The notes under the pieces were generated by a model. The model was not told the origin of the DNA and ran no database searches. It was given only the letters and a program-made list of their open reading frames with translations. From the NCBI RefSeq assembly GCF_004363215.1, contig NZ_SNYS01000010.1:144253-208252 (forward strand): a stretch of 64,000 nucleotides of DNA. The letters are read 5' to 3'. Positions within the stretch are counted from its first letter, which is position 1; every line of letters begins with the position of its first letter. This DNA is from Methanimicrococcus blatticola (GTDB lineage: Archaea; Halobacteriota; Methanosarcinia; Methanosarcinales; Methanosarcinaceae). This document shows, one piece after another, positions 41,550 to 50,228 of this stretch. The position numbers were made by a program, and so were the translations under genes.

Positions 41550-42936
41550 CATTAACATATTTTTTGCCGATTTCCAAATATTTTAAAGCGTCTTCTTCGC
41601 TTTTTGCTTCGGCCGTTACCCGAATTATCGGCTCGGTTCCCGACGGGCGAATTAAAAGCCAGCCGTTGGCAAACCATAATTTCAAACCGTCAATCCGCTC
41701 AGCTTCTGAATAATCCAATTTATTCCGGTCAGCAATGATTTTGTCCGTTATTTCCGCCATCGCTTTCTTTAAATTTTTATCAGGGATACGGATTTTGATT
41801 TTTTCATTAAAATAAGTCGGAACGGCATCCTTAATTTCAGATGCTTTCATGCCGGTATGCGCCAGCATTTCCAAGACAAGCGCCGCCGCCATTGCACCGT
41901 CACGGCAAACCTGATGGCGCGGGTAAATAATGCCGCCGTTGCCCTCGCCGCCGTAAACGGCGCCGACATCCACCATTTTCCGGCCGACATCAATGGATCC
42001 GACAGGCGTGTAATAAATATCAACTTCTTCGTCTTTTGCAATATCCGTAAAACGCTGAGACGTGCTGACGGTTGTGACAACCGGTCCTTTTTCTTTATGA
42101 AGGATATATTTTTCAACCGCCGCGAGCATGATTTCATCATCAATGAAATCCCCGTTTTCGTCAATGAAAACCGCACGGTCAGCATCGCCGTCCTGTGCGA
42201 TTCCGAGATCAAAGTCTGATTCGCGCATCACGGTTGCAGCTTCTTGCAACGCATCCGGCAGCGGTTCCGGATTGCGCCACGGGAAAGTGCCGTCCGGCTG
42301 CGCACCGAGTGCCAGCACGCGGCAGCCCAAGCGGCTCATCAGCAGAGGCATTGTCAGTGAGCCTGCGCCGTTTCCGGTGTCGGTAACAACTTTAAAGCCT
42401 TTCTTTTCAATGGCTTTTCTGTCAATGATTGCTAAAATGCCGGTTAAATATTCTTCATTGCAATTGTTTTCAACGTAAATTTCGCCGGTTTTTGACCACT
42501 CGGCAGCGATAAATTTTTTAGAATTGTAAATTTCTTCAACGACTTTTTCAGATTCTCTTGAAAATTCGGTTCCGTCACAAGCGATTAATTTCAAGCCGTT
42601 ATATTCGCGCGGATTGTGGGAGGCCGTAATGACAATTCCTGCGTCGGCTTCCGGACGGTTTTTAACATAATATTGAAGAGACGGCGTCGGGACTGTGCCG
42701 ACATCAATGACTGTGACGCCGCTTGCCATTAAGCCTGCCGCGGCGGCGGATTTTAACATTATTCCTGAAATACGCGTGTCCGTTCCGAGAATCACAACCG
42801 GTGCCGTTCGCCGGTCCGTTTCATTTTTCTGACTCCATAAAAAAGCAGCTAAACTGCGCGCCAAATTGAGCGCGGTTTCAGGGGTTAAATCCTCATTTAC
42901 AATTCCGCGGACACCGTTTGTTCCGAAAAGTGCCAT
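41539..42936 (-). CDS. glmM: phosphoglucosamine mutase / phosphohexomutase, 465 aa
   Basis: Converts glucosamine-6-P to glucosamine-1-P toward UDP-GlcNAc. GTNGVRGIVNEDLTPE at the start, the phosphoserine loop VITASHNPREYNGLK, the Mg loop AQDGDADRAVF and the phosphate-binding loop RPSGTEPIIRV are intact. Archaeal members may also act on other hexoses. It lies 68 bases downstream of the PAC2 gene on the same strand. Confidence 0.94.
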   Translation of the reverse strand: MALFGTNGVRGIVNEDLTPETALNLARSLAAFLWSQKNETDRRTAPVVILGTDTRISGIMLKSAAAAGLMASGVTVIDVGTVPTPSLQYYVKNRPEADAGIVITASHNPREYNGLKLIACDGTEFSRESEKVVEEIYNSKKFIAAEWSKTGEIYVENNCNEEYLTGILAIIDRKAIEKKGFKVVTDTGNGAGSLTMPLLMSRLGCRVLALGAQPDGTFPWRNPEPLPDALQEAATVMRESDFDLGIAQDGDADRAVFIDENGDFIDDEIMLAAVEKYILHKEKGPVVTTVSTSQRFTDIAKDEEVDIYYTPVGSIDVGRKMVDVGAVYGGEGNGGIIYPRHQVCRDGAMAAALVLEMLAHTGMKASEIKDAVPTYFNEKIKIRIPDKNLKKAMAEITDKIIADRNKLDYSEAERIDGLKLWFANGWLLIRPSGTEPIIRVTAEAKSEEDALKYLEIGKKYVNEMI

Positions 42937-43003
42937 TTCTCTTTCCGCCTTTATTTTTTAAAATAAACAAAAAAGTAAAAATAAAATTAATAAAAATTCA
43001 GAC

Positions 43004-43789
43004 TCAGCCGAAATAAACCAAGTCTTCTTCCGATGCGGGAGCTTGTTCGTAATATTCTTCCCCGTCTTCGCCGACAACGGAATCTTTAATTTTCTCAACA
43101 ATCTGATCCATATCTTTGATCTTTTCGTCAAGCGCGTCAGCATTGACTTCAATGCCTAAAATATCGCATAATCTTCCGAGAAGCACTTTCGAACTTTTCG
43201 GGTCGGCAATGTATCCTGTTGTTGTTCCCATCAAACAGGCCGCATCAATATTTCTGAATTTTGCAAAAGATAAAATTAAACCGGATGCGCCGACAATACC
43301 CCCCGGCGGCTCCGACGGACTGAATTGAATATTTTTCTCTTTCAATTCGTCAATCATATCAATATTATTCACGGCACCGATGACATAATCTTCCGCGTTT
43401 ATAACGCCTGTCGGATATCCGCCGAGCGTAAAAATGCGATTGACTTTAAACTGTGACGCAAAATCAATGTAAATTTCACATAATCTGTAATGGCCGGCAG
43501 GGTCTGTGCTCTGTGAATCCCCTGCTAAAATCAGCAAATCCATTTTATCGGTTTTGGCCAAATACAATCTGTTCCCGACAAGCTCGACAGTGCTGTCTTC
43601 TTTGACCATAACCTGTGGCGGGAAGTGTTCGGAATAAATATCTACGATTTTTTTGGCGTCCAAGGCTTCAACCATGTGGTCGGCAACCAATTTCCCGACA
43701 TGCCCGACGCCCGGGAGTCCGACAATCATTACCGGATTGTTTAATTCAATAACATCTTGATCAATGTGATAAATGATTTCTTCTTTCAT
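43004..43789 (-). CDS. PAC2-family proteasome assembly chaperone-like protein, 261 aa
   Basis: COG2047-type ATP-grasp-independent chaperone family. VMIVGLPGVGHVGKLVADHM, YSEHFPPQVMV, LAGDSQSTDPAGHYRLCE and FTLGGYPTGV are family marks. The C-terminus is acidic (DGEEYYEQAPASEEDL). In archaea the gene is commonly next to nop10 and aIF2-alpha, as here. The start is ATG 43789. Confidence 0.9.
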   Translation of the reverse strand: MKEEIIYHIDQDVIELNNPVMIVGLPGVGHVGKLVADHMVEALDAKKIVDIYSEHFPPQVMVKEDSTVELVGNRLYLAKTDKMDLLILAGDSQSTDPAGHYRLCEIYIDFASQFKVNRIFTLGGYPTGVINAEDYVIGAVNNIDMIDELKEKNIQFSPSEPPGGIVGASGLILSFAKFRNIDAACLMGTTTGYIADPKSSKVLLGRLCDILGIEVNADALDEKIKDMDQIVEKIKDSVVGEDGEEYYEQAPASEEDLVYFG

Positions 43790-43884
43790 TTTTAAACCCC
43801 CGAAAAAAGGGTATGAGATATTTTATTCACGAATTTTTCATTCCGGCGAATTGCCGTTATTATACGATATGATAATTTACGGTC

Positions 43885-44061
43885 TTATTCCTTTCGGGAG
43901 TCATTCAGACTCTGCCTGTACATTCTGCGGTATTTTCCGTATCTGTCTTCCGGCGAATAAGAAGCAGGCTTCGGGCTGACACAAACGCCGCCGCAATCGG
44001 GACAAGTTTCCGACAGCGTATATCTGCTGCAGCTTTGACATTTCTTAATTCGCTTTCCCAT
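43885..44061 (-). CDS. nop10: ribosome biogenesis protein Nop10, 58 aa
   Basis: A zinc-ribbon subunit of the H/ACA guide RNP that modifies rRNA. CQSCSRYTLSETCPDCGG gives the CxxC...CxxC site, and SYSPEDRYGKYRRMYRQ is the conserved loop and helix that contact Cbf5. It starts 26 bases after the aIF2-alpha stop and is in its operon. The gene is short enough to be missed by length cut-offs. The C-terminal end is slightly longer than in most archaea. Confidence 0.93.
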   Translation of the reverse strand: MGKRIKKCQSCSRYTLSETCPDCGGVCVSPKPASYSPEDRYGKYRRMYRQSLNDSRKE

Positions 44062-44087
44062 TCAATCCCAACCGGTTCGGTTTTGAT

Positions 44088-44888
44088 TTATGATTTGACA
44101 GATTCAATGTGACGGTTGAATAAACCTTCGCCGCCTGCGTCCGTAATCACTTTAATGGACGCAGTGGATGCTTTTTTCAAAACAGCTTCTGCTTTTTTGT
44201 AGTCCGGCGCCACAACTTTAATTCTGTAACGCGGGGATCCGACATATGTCACTTCTACACGAACTTCTTCTTCGTCAACTTCTTCGGCTGCTGCTTTTAA
44301 AGCTTCGCGGATGACTTCAATGCCGTCGGGCGCGTTTGTCGTTAAGTCGACGTAGCCGGCAATCTCAACGAATGCGTCTTTGATGTTTTCGCGGGCAACA
44401 TTGACAACGGCTTCAATCATCTTTTTGTCAACAGACATGCCGTCAAAAGCGGCGGATCCGGAAATTGCGGCTTCTTCAAATGCGGAATAGGCGCTTCCGA
44501 ATTCGGAAACAAATTCATGGTACAATTCTTCAACCATTTTGTCGTCAAAACCGATTGTTTCGGCAGCGATCTGGATCCACTTTTCAGCTTTCTGCTCGTT
44601 TTTCCAAAGTTGAATTTTTGTTCTTTTCTGGTGTTCATTGACATCTTTGAGTGATAAGTCGATGTGGCCGCGGGTTTTGTCAATATTGAGCACTTTACAA
44701 ACGACTTTTTGTCCTTCACGAATGTAGTCGCGGACATATTTGACCCAGCCGGCTTTGATTTCGGAAATGTGGATAAATCCTTCTTTTTCTTTAAATTCTT
44801 CAAGTTCGACATATGCGCCGAAGTCCGTCACGTTTGTGACGTTACAAACAACATAATCGCCGGATTCCGGCCAATCATTACTTTTCAT
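44088..44888 (-). CDS. translation initiation factor aIF2 subunit alpha, 266 aa
   Basis: Part of the heterotrimer that brings initiator tRNA to the ribosome. An S1/OB domain (GDYVVCNVTNVTDFGAYVEL through KTRGHIDLSLKDVN), a helical domain and a C-terminal alpha/beta domain that binds aIF2-gamma are in the normal order and length. RPL44e and RPS27e, which precede it in many archaea, are not here. Confidence 0.96.
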   Translation of the reverse strand: MKSNDWPESGDYVVCNVTNVTDFGAYVELEEFKEKEGFIHISEIKAGWVKYVRDYIREGQKVVCKVLNIDKTRGHIDLSLKDVNEHQKRTKIQLWKNEQKAEKWIQIAAETIGFDDKMVEELYHEFVSEFGSAYSAFEEAAISGSAAFDGMSVDKKMIEAVVNVARENIKDAFVEIAGYVDLTTNAPDGIEVIREALKAAAEEVDEEEVRVEVTYVGSPRYRIKVVAPDYKKAEAVLKKASTASIKVITDAGGEGLFNRHIESVKS

Positions 44889-45008
44889 TTTTGTCCCTCT
44901 GTCGCACTTTTCAGTGCTTTATAATTATAAATCGGTTCATTCGATTCATCTTTGAACCATTCAGTCTTCTTTTCCGTCAGACAGAACTGATTAAGAAATA
45001 ATATAATA

Positions 45009-45039
45009 TAAAAGGTTCCGAACGGTTTCCGAAGCCTTT
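45009..45039 (-). terminator. hairpin terminator after rpoF
   Basis: AAAAGG and CCTTTT arms flank an inner TTC/GAA pairing; the minus strand continues with ATATTATATTATTTC. The same run (CTTTTATATTATATT) could serve as the TATA box of the aIF2-alpha gene. Confidence 0.5.
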
Positions 45040-45093
45040 TATGAATTTATTTTTGAAAATAAGTGAAAATGAATGAAGTGTTTTGCCGCCTCT

Positions 45094-45447
45094 TCAGGCG
45101 TACTGTCTGACGACATCTAAAATGGCGTCCAACTCTTCATCTTTAAGTGTAAATTTCTCTTTGGCGTAAATGGATCTGAGTTCGTCTCTGGATTGCGGCA
45201 GAATGTCTGTGATTCTGACAGCGACAGCGGGTCTCATTTTTTCGAAATCCATCAATTTGGTAACCAAATCTTTTGCGTCGGATGCGCTTAATTTTGAGAA
45301 AATTTCTGCGTGGTTCAAAGCTTTTCTGAACTCGTAAACTTGTTCTTCGTCGCTTTCTTCACGTCTTTCTTCCATAATTTGAGTTAACATTTCCTTGACT
45401 TCAGCAAGGGTTAAGAGCTCTTCGTTAACAACTTCTTTGACAATCAT
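45094..45447 (-). CDS. rpoF: RNA polymerase subunit F (Rpb4), 117 aa
   Basis: Pairs with RpoE to form the polymerase stalk. EELLTLAEVKEMLTQIMEER, the HRDC-like helices FRKALNHAEIFSKLSASDA and VRITDILPQSRDELRSIYAKEKFTL are characteristic. It follows rpl21e, the usual archaeal order, but a 167-base gap with a near-perfect palindrome separates them. Confidence 0.93.
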   Translation of the reverse strand: MIVKEVVNEELLTLAEVKEMLTQIMEERREESDEEQVYEFRKALNHAEIFSKLSASDAKDLVTKLMDFEKMRPAVAVRITDILPQSRDELRSIYAKEKFTLKDEELDAILDVVRQYA

Positions 45448-45557
45448 TTCAAAACACTTCCGACGGATTCTTAAATCTTTCCCGGTTAATCTTTAAGTTA
45501 ATTTTAATCTTCACTCATTTGCAACTGAGTTAAAATCCGATAAATTAAAAAGAGTAG

Positions 45558-45587
45558 GGCTTAATTTTATTTAAATAAAACCAAGCC
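45558..45587 (-). terminator. 30-bp palindromic hairpin between rpl21e and rpoF
   Basis: On the minus strand GGCTTGGTTTTATTT pairs with AAATAAAATTAAGCC over the full length if two G-U pairs are allowed, followed by ctactcttttt. It can act as a terminator or attenuator that lowers rpoF expression relative to L21e. Confidence 0.65.
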
Positions 45588-45614
45588 GTCATTCATTTTG
45601 TACAAACGTACAAA

Positions 45615-45914
45615 TTAATTGTATTTTTGGGGTTTTAAGTGCTGGGGGAGGGAGATAACTTCTTTTTGAGCTCTGCCGTCTCTGACACTTAAAACGTATG
45701 CGCGGCCGCGCTGACCGACAACTTTGCCGGTGGATCCCTGGAATTTGGGGTTCGGGTGGCCGTGCTGGACACTGGCATCAATGTCGATGTGAACCATTTG
45801 TCCTTCTTCAAATTCTTGAATGGCTCTGCTCGGGGCAGACATTCCTCTCTCGCGAATCGAGTTTTTCAGTTTATATCTTGTGCAGCGTCTTTCGCCTGCT
45901 GATTTTGATGACAT
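45615..45914 (-). CDS. rpl21e: 50S ribosomal protein L21e, 99 aa
   Basis: [40 protein letters not shown] and the SH3-like [22 protein letters not shown] are diagnostic. GGAGGA is seven to eight bases before the ATG on the minus strand. First gene of the rpl21e-rpoF pair. Confidence 0.96.
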   Translation of the reverse strand: MSSKSAGERRCTRYKLKNSIRERGMSAPSRAIQEFEEGQMVHIDIDASVQHGHPNPKFQGSTGKVVGQRGRAYVLSVRDGRAQKEVISLPQHLKPQKYN

Positions 45915-46357
45915 TTTTAAATCCTCCTAAATTTATGACGTTAACGTTGTCATGTAATGATGGGATGAATGTGATTTATTGAACCCGTTGTCGATTTATT
46001 AATCGGGGCTCATCGGTCATGAAATATTTTTTAATAATTTTTATTTTTATTAAATTTATTTCAGCCGAATCAGAAACGGCTCTTGGCAGGGCAGTTCCTG
46101 TTAACGGTTTATTTCAAATTTCAACCGTTGTTATTCTCTTGATAATGAAAAAACAATTATTTTCCATAACTCGTTTTTAATCAAAGTTAAGCCATGAATA
46201 ATTATTTTGGTATATTAAGTTTATCGAATAGAAGAAATCAAAATACAAATCCAACCTTAATAAATATATGCTTTTTCAGATTTGATTTCTGTTCAATTCC
46301 TTCATTTTTCATTTCAATTGATTTTCGTTTCGATTGATTTTCATTTCGATTTATTTT
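45915..46357. other. gap between pus10 and rpl21e
   Basis: No gene seen in these 443 bases. An AGCCG/CGGCT stem (about 46061-46080) and a run of AT-rich tracts are present; the rpl21e promoter must lie here but no single TATA box stands out. Confidence 0.4.
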
Positions 46358-47701
46358 TTATTCAATGTCTTGAATGTCAACATTAATGACATCCAATTCA
46401 TCGACTTTCGCGCCGATTCCAAGCAACCCTGAAATGCTCGGGACGGTTCGGCCTTCGTCGCTTGATGTCAGTTCTTTGACATAAAGGCCGCCGTCGCAAT
46501 GAATTTTTACCCACGCGACGTCAAATGATCCTTCCGTTTCCGTTCGTTCCAATTCGGCGGTGTGTACTGTTCTGTTCCGGCACAAATCCGCTCTTCTGTG
46601 TTTGACGCGGTTGGGTGTGTTTTGGTTGATTTCTTTGCCTTCCAGCTCTTTTAAAACCGCTGTTAACGCGTCATTTGTCACGGGTGCTTCAAATTTAATC
46701 TTCAAGCGGTAGGTCTTTGTTGCCTTTTCCGTTTTCAGTTTTTCAACCATGTCTTTGCCGCAAAGCGTTAATTTGGAGACTTCGACTTTTCCGGCCGCGT
46801 AGGCATTGATTTCTTTTTCAAGAGCGGTTAAATCCAATGTTCGAATCTGAGGCGCTTTGGCTTCTAAAACAAACGGGCGGCCTGTTCCGAGCATCAGCGC
46901 GTCAATGTCTTCTCTGCCTGCACCGTGGAAGACGACATCTTCTGAGTTGGCTGCTTTCCAGAGCGGGTAACCTGCCAGCTCGCCGACAGACTCGGGATAC
47001 TGTTTGCCTGTGCCGTTGCAGCTGTCACAACCTTTGCCGTGACAGTTTCGGCACGGCCATTTTGTTTGCGGAATGCCGCGAACTTTTTTCTGATATCTGC
47101 CGTAAATGTAAATCGAGCGGATGTTCAGGTCAGCTTCTTTTTTAGCGATATCGAATGTCACCATGACATCGGGATTGGAAAACGCAACCGTTTTTCCGGT
47201 TTTTTGAGAAATGATTTTGCCGATTTCGCGGTTGAGCTCGCTTTTCAACTGCTCGGCGTAAGCGGTTCCGGCCTGTTCCCACAAAATCTCTTCGTTTTCG
47301 CTGAGAAGACCGCTGAGTTTGGTGCCGGCTAAAAATGTTTCATATTCAATGCCCTGCAATTTTTCAATTGCCATGTCAGCCCAAAAATCCAAGTTTTTGA
47401 AAATGTCTAAGCAAACCCAGCATTTTTCAACAGCAGGTTCGCCGTCAATTTCTGTTTTATTTTCTTTGGCCAATGTTTTTTGAGCGTGAATGCTTGACGG
47501 CGCCATTTCGGTCAGCAGCGCGTCGTCACCGTTGTCTTTGAGACGGCGGTCGGCATCCATGGCAAGCGTGAGTTTGACAGATCTGCCGCGCTCGTCATTG
47601 GAAAGTCCTGTTGATAATTTTGCAAACTGGCGGCCGAGGCAATGATCACAAATCGGTCCTTCCGCTACAATTTTTTCCGCAATTTCAAGAATCGTTGTCA
47701 T
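46358..47701 (-). CDS. tRNA pseudouridine synthase Pus10, 447 aa
   Basis: Makes pseudouridine 54 and 55 in archaeal tRNA. Zinc ligands CDHCLGRQF (from C18) and CWVCLDIF, then a THUMP-containing region, a second Cys cluster (CRNCHGKGCDSCNGTGK) and the catalytic segment GAGREDIDALMLGTGRPFVLE with the nucleophilic Asp. ATG 47701 is chosen (GGGGAG six bases upstream); an in-frame TTG at 47716 overlaps that site. It lies eleven bases after engB. Confidence 0.94.
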   Translation of the reverse strand: MTTILEIAEKIVAEGPICDHCLGRQFAKLSTGLSNDERGRSVKLTLAMDADRRLKDNGDDALLTEMAPSSIHAQKTLAKENKTEIDGEPAVEKCWVCLDIFKNLDFWADMAIEKLQGIEYETFLAGTKLSGLLSENEEILWEQAGTAYAEQLKSELNREIGKIISQKTGKTVAFSNPDVMVTFDIAKKEADLNIRSIYIYGRYQKKVRGIPQTKWPCRNCHGKGCDSCNGTGKQYPESVGELAGYPLWKAANSEDVVFHGAGREDIDALMLGTGRPFVLEAKAPQIRTLDLTALEKEINAYAAGKVEVSKLTLCGKDMVEKLKTEKATKTYRLKIKFEAPVTNDALTAVLKELEGKEINQNTPNRVKHRRADLCRNRTVHTAELERTETEGSFDVAWVKIHCDGGLYVKELTSSDEGRTVPSISGLLGIGAKVDELDVINVDIQDIE

Positions 47702-47712
47702 TTTTTCTCCCC

Positions 47713-48462
47713 TCAATTGAAATGCTTAAACAAATCGTCACGTTTCATTTTATGGAATTCATTTTTCAAATGCGAGATAAGCGGGCGTATATCTCCGCCG
47801 CGGGCGCTGACGGGGGCAACCAACGCGCCGCTTTCTTTCCAGCCGACTCCGGTGCTTTCTCCATTCTCATCCGTTCCATACCCGAAAATTTCAACGATTT
47901 CAGTCAGTAACTCGTCTTTTTCAGTTTCTTTGACACGGTCCATTTTGTTGGCGGCAATGATTGTCGTGATTTCCATTTCTTCTAAAAAGTCATGGAGTTC
48001 CAAATCAATCGGAATTTCGTCGCGCGAATCCCAGCGTTCCGTAATTTCAACAAATGCGGGACCGTCAATCACTTGAACAGCCAGCATAATTCTGTCGGCA
48101 TGTCCTTCGATGTATTGAACAATATTATTTTTCACGTCTTCTGATTTCTCTTTTGTAACGCCCGACATAAAACCGAAGCCCGGCATATCTGTAATCAAAA
48201 AATCATCAAAATAAAGGTGTGTCGGCTTCAGCGTCACTCCCGGACGTTTGCCGGTTCGAACATTTCGTCCGGTCAGATTTTTTAAAAGCGTGGACTTACC
48301 GACATTGGAACGGCCGACAAAAATGACTTCAAACGTGACGGCATTGTTCTTTTTCTCGATTTTTTCCATTGTTTTTACTTTTTGGCGGCTTTTGAGTTTC
48401 GCCAGATTATGTTTTCTTTTGATGCCGTGTTTCGGCTTGTGGGACACGGGAGGGGCTGACAT
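47713..48462 (-). CDS. engB: EngB-family GTP-binding protein, 249 aa
   Basis: TRAFAC GTPase related to bacterial ribosome-assembly EngB/YihA. G1 GRSNVGKST, G3 DMPGFG and G4 NKMD are intact; G2 is the threonine region PGVTLKP. A Lys/Arg-rich N-terminal extension of about 30 residues (KPKHGIKRKHNLAKLKSRQK) suggests RNA or ribosome binding. The minus-strand GAGGT upstream supports ATG 48462. It is followed by pus10, linking ribosome assembly and tRNA modification genes. Confidence 0.92.
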   Translation of the reverse strand: MSAPPVSHKPKHGIKRKHNLAKLKSRQKVKTMEKIEKKNNAVTFEVIFVGRSNVGKSTLLKNLTGRNVRTGKRPGVTLKPTHLYFDDFLITDMPGFGFMSGVTKEKSEDVKNNIVQYIEGHADRIMLAVQVIDGPAFVEITERWDSRDEIPIDLELHDFLEEMEITTIIAANKMDRVKETEKDELLTEIVEIFGYGTDENGESTGVGWKESGALVAPVSARGGDIRPLISHLKNEFHKMKRDDLFKHFN

Positions 48463-48544
48463 TTTTAATACCTCTTTAAATGATTTGATAGTGGTTGGCG
48501 GTGATTGGCGATTGATTTCTTTTTATCAATCTCTTCTTTTAGAT

Positions 48545-48606
48545 TCTATTATATCGAATTATTAATTATTATATCGAATTATTATATCGAATATGTCGAA
48601 TATAAA
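48545..48606. repeat. AT-rich repeat with TATATCGAATTA units
   Basis: Three to four copies of ttatatcgaatta lie between divergent engB and the Nif3-like gene, so TATA-like sequence is repeated within both promoter regions. Confidence 0.65.
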
Positions 48607-48676
48607 TTCGTATTTTTTCGTATTTGGCATGAATAATGTCGTCTTCTATTTAAAGGATGCAGACCTTTTTTGGATT

Positions 48677-49435
48677 ATGAAACAAGAGGAACTGATTCAG
48701 CTTTTAGAACAAATCGCGCCGCCTGAAATCGCCGATGATTTCGACAACGGCCGTATCGGAATGATTTTAGATTTACTGTTCACGAAAAACCGTGAAATCA
48801 ATAAAATCGCCGTTACCTTGGATGTGACGGATGATGTTCTTCAAAAGGCGGCAAACTTCAAAGCGGATATCTTGATTTGCCACCACACGCCTCTTTTCCA
48901 TCCGATCATGGTCATTCCCGATTATTTGGCAAAACGCCTGAAAATTGCTTTTGACAACAACATTTCCATTTACGCGATGCACACCAATTACGATAACGCC
49001 GACGACGGCATCAACACCGTTCTTGCCGACATGTTCGGGCTCCGAAATGTTGTGATGACGGATTTCGGAATCATCGGAACAATTGAATCCACTCCGACTG
49101 CGGATTTCGTGAAATCCGTTTCCGAAAAACTGAATGCGCCGCTTCTTTACGCCGGCGACAAAACAATTCAAAAAGTCATGATTTGCGGCGGCAGCTGCCT
49201 CAACCGTCACGCTTTGTCAATCGCCAAAGAAAACGGCGTTGACGCCTTTCTCTCTTCCGAGCTGAAACACAGCGATGTTTTGCGCGAGCGCGGCGACATG
49301 ACAATCATCGATGCCGGCCATTATGCAACCGAAAACCCCGGCATGCGCGTTTTAGCGGAAAGATTGAAAAAAGAACTCGGGAATAAAGCGGAAGTTCTGT
49401 TTATTGATGATAATCCCGGATTGAAGTCGATTTGA
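48677..49435 (+). CDS. Nif3-like dinuclear metal protein, 252 aa
   Basis: NIF3/YqfO/DUF34 family, hexameric with a two-metal site. The ligands lie in LICHHTPLFHPI, AMHTNYDNADDGIN and the late DAGHYATENPGM, all present. Close relatives have been proposed as GTP cyclohydrolase I type 2; a role here is unassigned. ATG 48677 matches the family start; an in-frame ATG at 48593 would add an AT-rich, unconserved leader. Confidence 0.9.
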   Translation: MKQEELIQLLEQIAPPEIADDFDNGRIGMILDLLFTKNREINKIAVTLDVTDDVLQKAANFKADILICHHTPLFHPIMVIPDYLAKRLKIAFDNNISIYAMHTNYDNADDGINTVLADMFGLRNVVMTDFGIIGTIESTPTADFVKSVSEKLNAPLLYAGDKTIQKVMICGGSCLNRHALSIAKENGVDAFLSSELKHSDVLRERGDMTIIDAGHYATENPGMRVLAERLKKELGNKAEVLFIDDNPGLKSI

Positions 49436-49523
49436 TTCAAAAAATCATTTCATCTGATTCTTTTTTATTTTTTATTTTTATCTTTTATTTTTATTTTTTA
49501 TTTTTCTAGTTTTTTGGAAGCTC

Positions 49524-49645
49524 GAAACATCATTTTCTTTTTATTTTCAAACCCGAACGCCCGATAAAACTCAAAAACAAAAAGGGTTTTTTATTTAGGA
49601 TTTAAACGGCGTTCGTTTTTATTAAAATATCAAAAAAGATGTTTC
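49524..49645. repeat. palindromic repeat block A, copy 1
   Basis: Ends are inverted (GAAACATC at 49524-49531, GATGTTTC at 49638-49645). Inner arms CGAACGCCCGATAAA (49554-49568) and TTTAAACGGCGTTCG (49601-49615) are also inverted with three mismatches. No coding capacity. Other copies are at 53961-54081 and 54342-54466. Confidence 0.7.
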
Positions 49646-49671
49646 GGATTATACTAAAATAATCGAAAAAC

Positions 49672-49757
49672 CAAAACAACCGCCTCCAACGACGCGTTTC
49701 ACGAACGTAGTGAGTGAAAGAAGGAGTTGGAGATTCTTCCCATCCGTTGAATAAAAA
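49672..49757. repeat. hairpin repeat block B, copy 1
   Basis: Contains CTCCAAC ... GTTGGAG as the outer stem and TTTCAC/GTGAAA as the inner stem around gaacgtagtga, then GAGATTCTTCC. Closely matches block B copy 2 at 54106-54187. Confidence 0.75.
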
Positions 49758-49760
49758 AAT

Positions 49761-49853
49761 GGTAGAGTATTCAATCTAAAATGGGCAGAGTATTCAATCT
49801 AAAATGGGCAGAGTATTCAATCTAAAATGGACGCAGAGTATTCAATCTAAAAT
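49761..49853. repeat. 23-bp tandem repeat, four units
   Basis: agagtattcaatctaaaat starts at 49764, 49787, 49810 and 49835 with gggc-type linkers (periods 23, 23 and 25). It is inserted between blocks B and C in this copy only. No spacers, so it is not a CRISPR array. Confidence 0.88.
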
Positions 49854-49883
49854 GAATTCTTGCGGAATGAATTCTTTATTGAT

Positions 49884-49976
49884 GGCGGGGAATAAGCCGC
49901 AATTCTCAATTTCATTCGCTCCGCTTATGAAATTTCACCTTGCGGTCGTATGTGAATTTTTCTTTAATTCAATAAA
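49884..49976. repeat. conserved repeat block C, copy 1
   Basis: Matches 54247-54337 closely (ccgcaattctcaatttcatt ... gaaatttc ... cttgcggtcgtat). A 65-codon plus-strand frame crosses it, but copy 2 has a stop in that frame, so the block is probably non-coding. Confidence 0.75.
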
Positions 49977-50004
49977 CAAAATGATGAATGGAATTAATTA
50001 ATGA

Positions 50005-50030
50005 AGAGAAAACGTTGTTTCGTTTTCTCT
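50005..50030 (+). terminator. hairpin terminator downstream of repeat copy 1
   Basis: AGAGAAAACG - ttgttt - CGTTTTCTCT, a 10-bp stem followed by ccatttttacatttttc. No gene lies upstream on this strand after 49435 except the repeat, so it may end a transcript through the repeat. Confidence 0.7.
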
Positions 50031-50228
50031 CCATTTTTACATTTTTCAGGGTTTTGAGGTTTGTTTTATTTTGGGATTTTATTTCTCAGGTTTAGTTTCT
50101 TCGTTTTTGATTTCAGAATTCTGTTTTTCAGTTTTTGGTTTCAGAATTATGTTTTTCAGTTTTTTTAATTTTGTTTATCAGGTTTGGTTTCAACAGTTAT
50201 CAGTTTTTCATTGACATGTTTTCAATTA

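Noticed and set aside
49761..49853. Possible CRISPR array
   Set aside because: The units are contiguous with linkers of only about four to six bases; there are no spacers and no cas genes in the window.
49804..50001. 65-codon frame across repeat block C
   Set aside because: The second copy of block C has a stop in the matching frame, so the peptide is not conserved.
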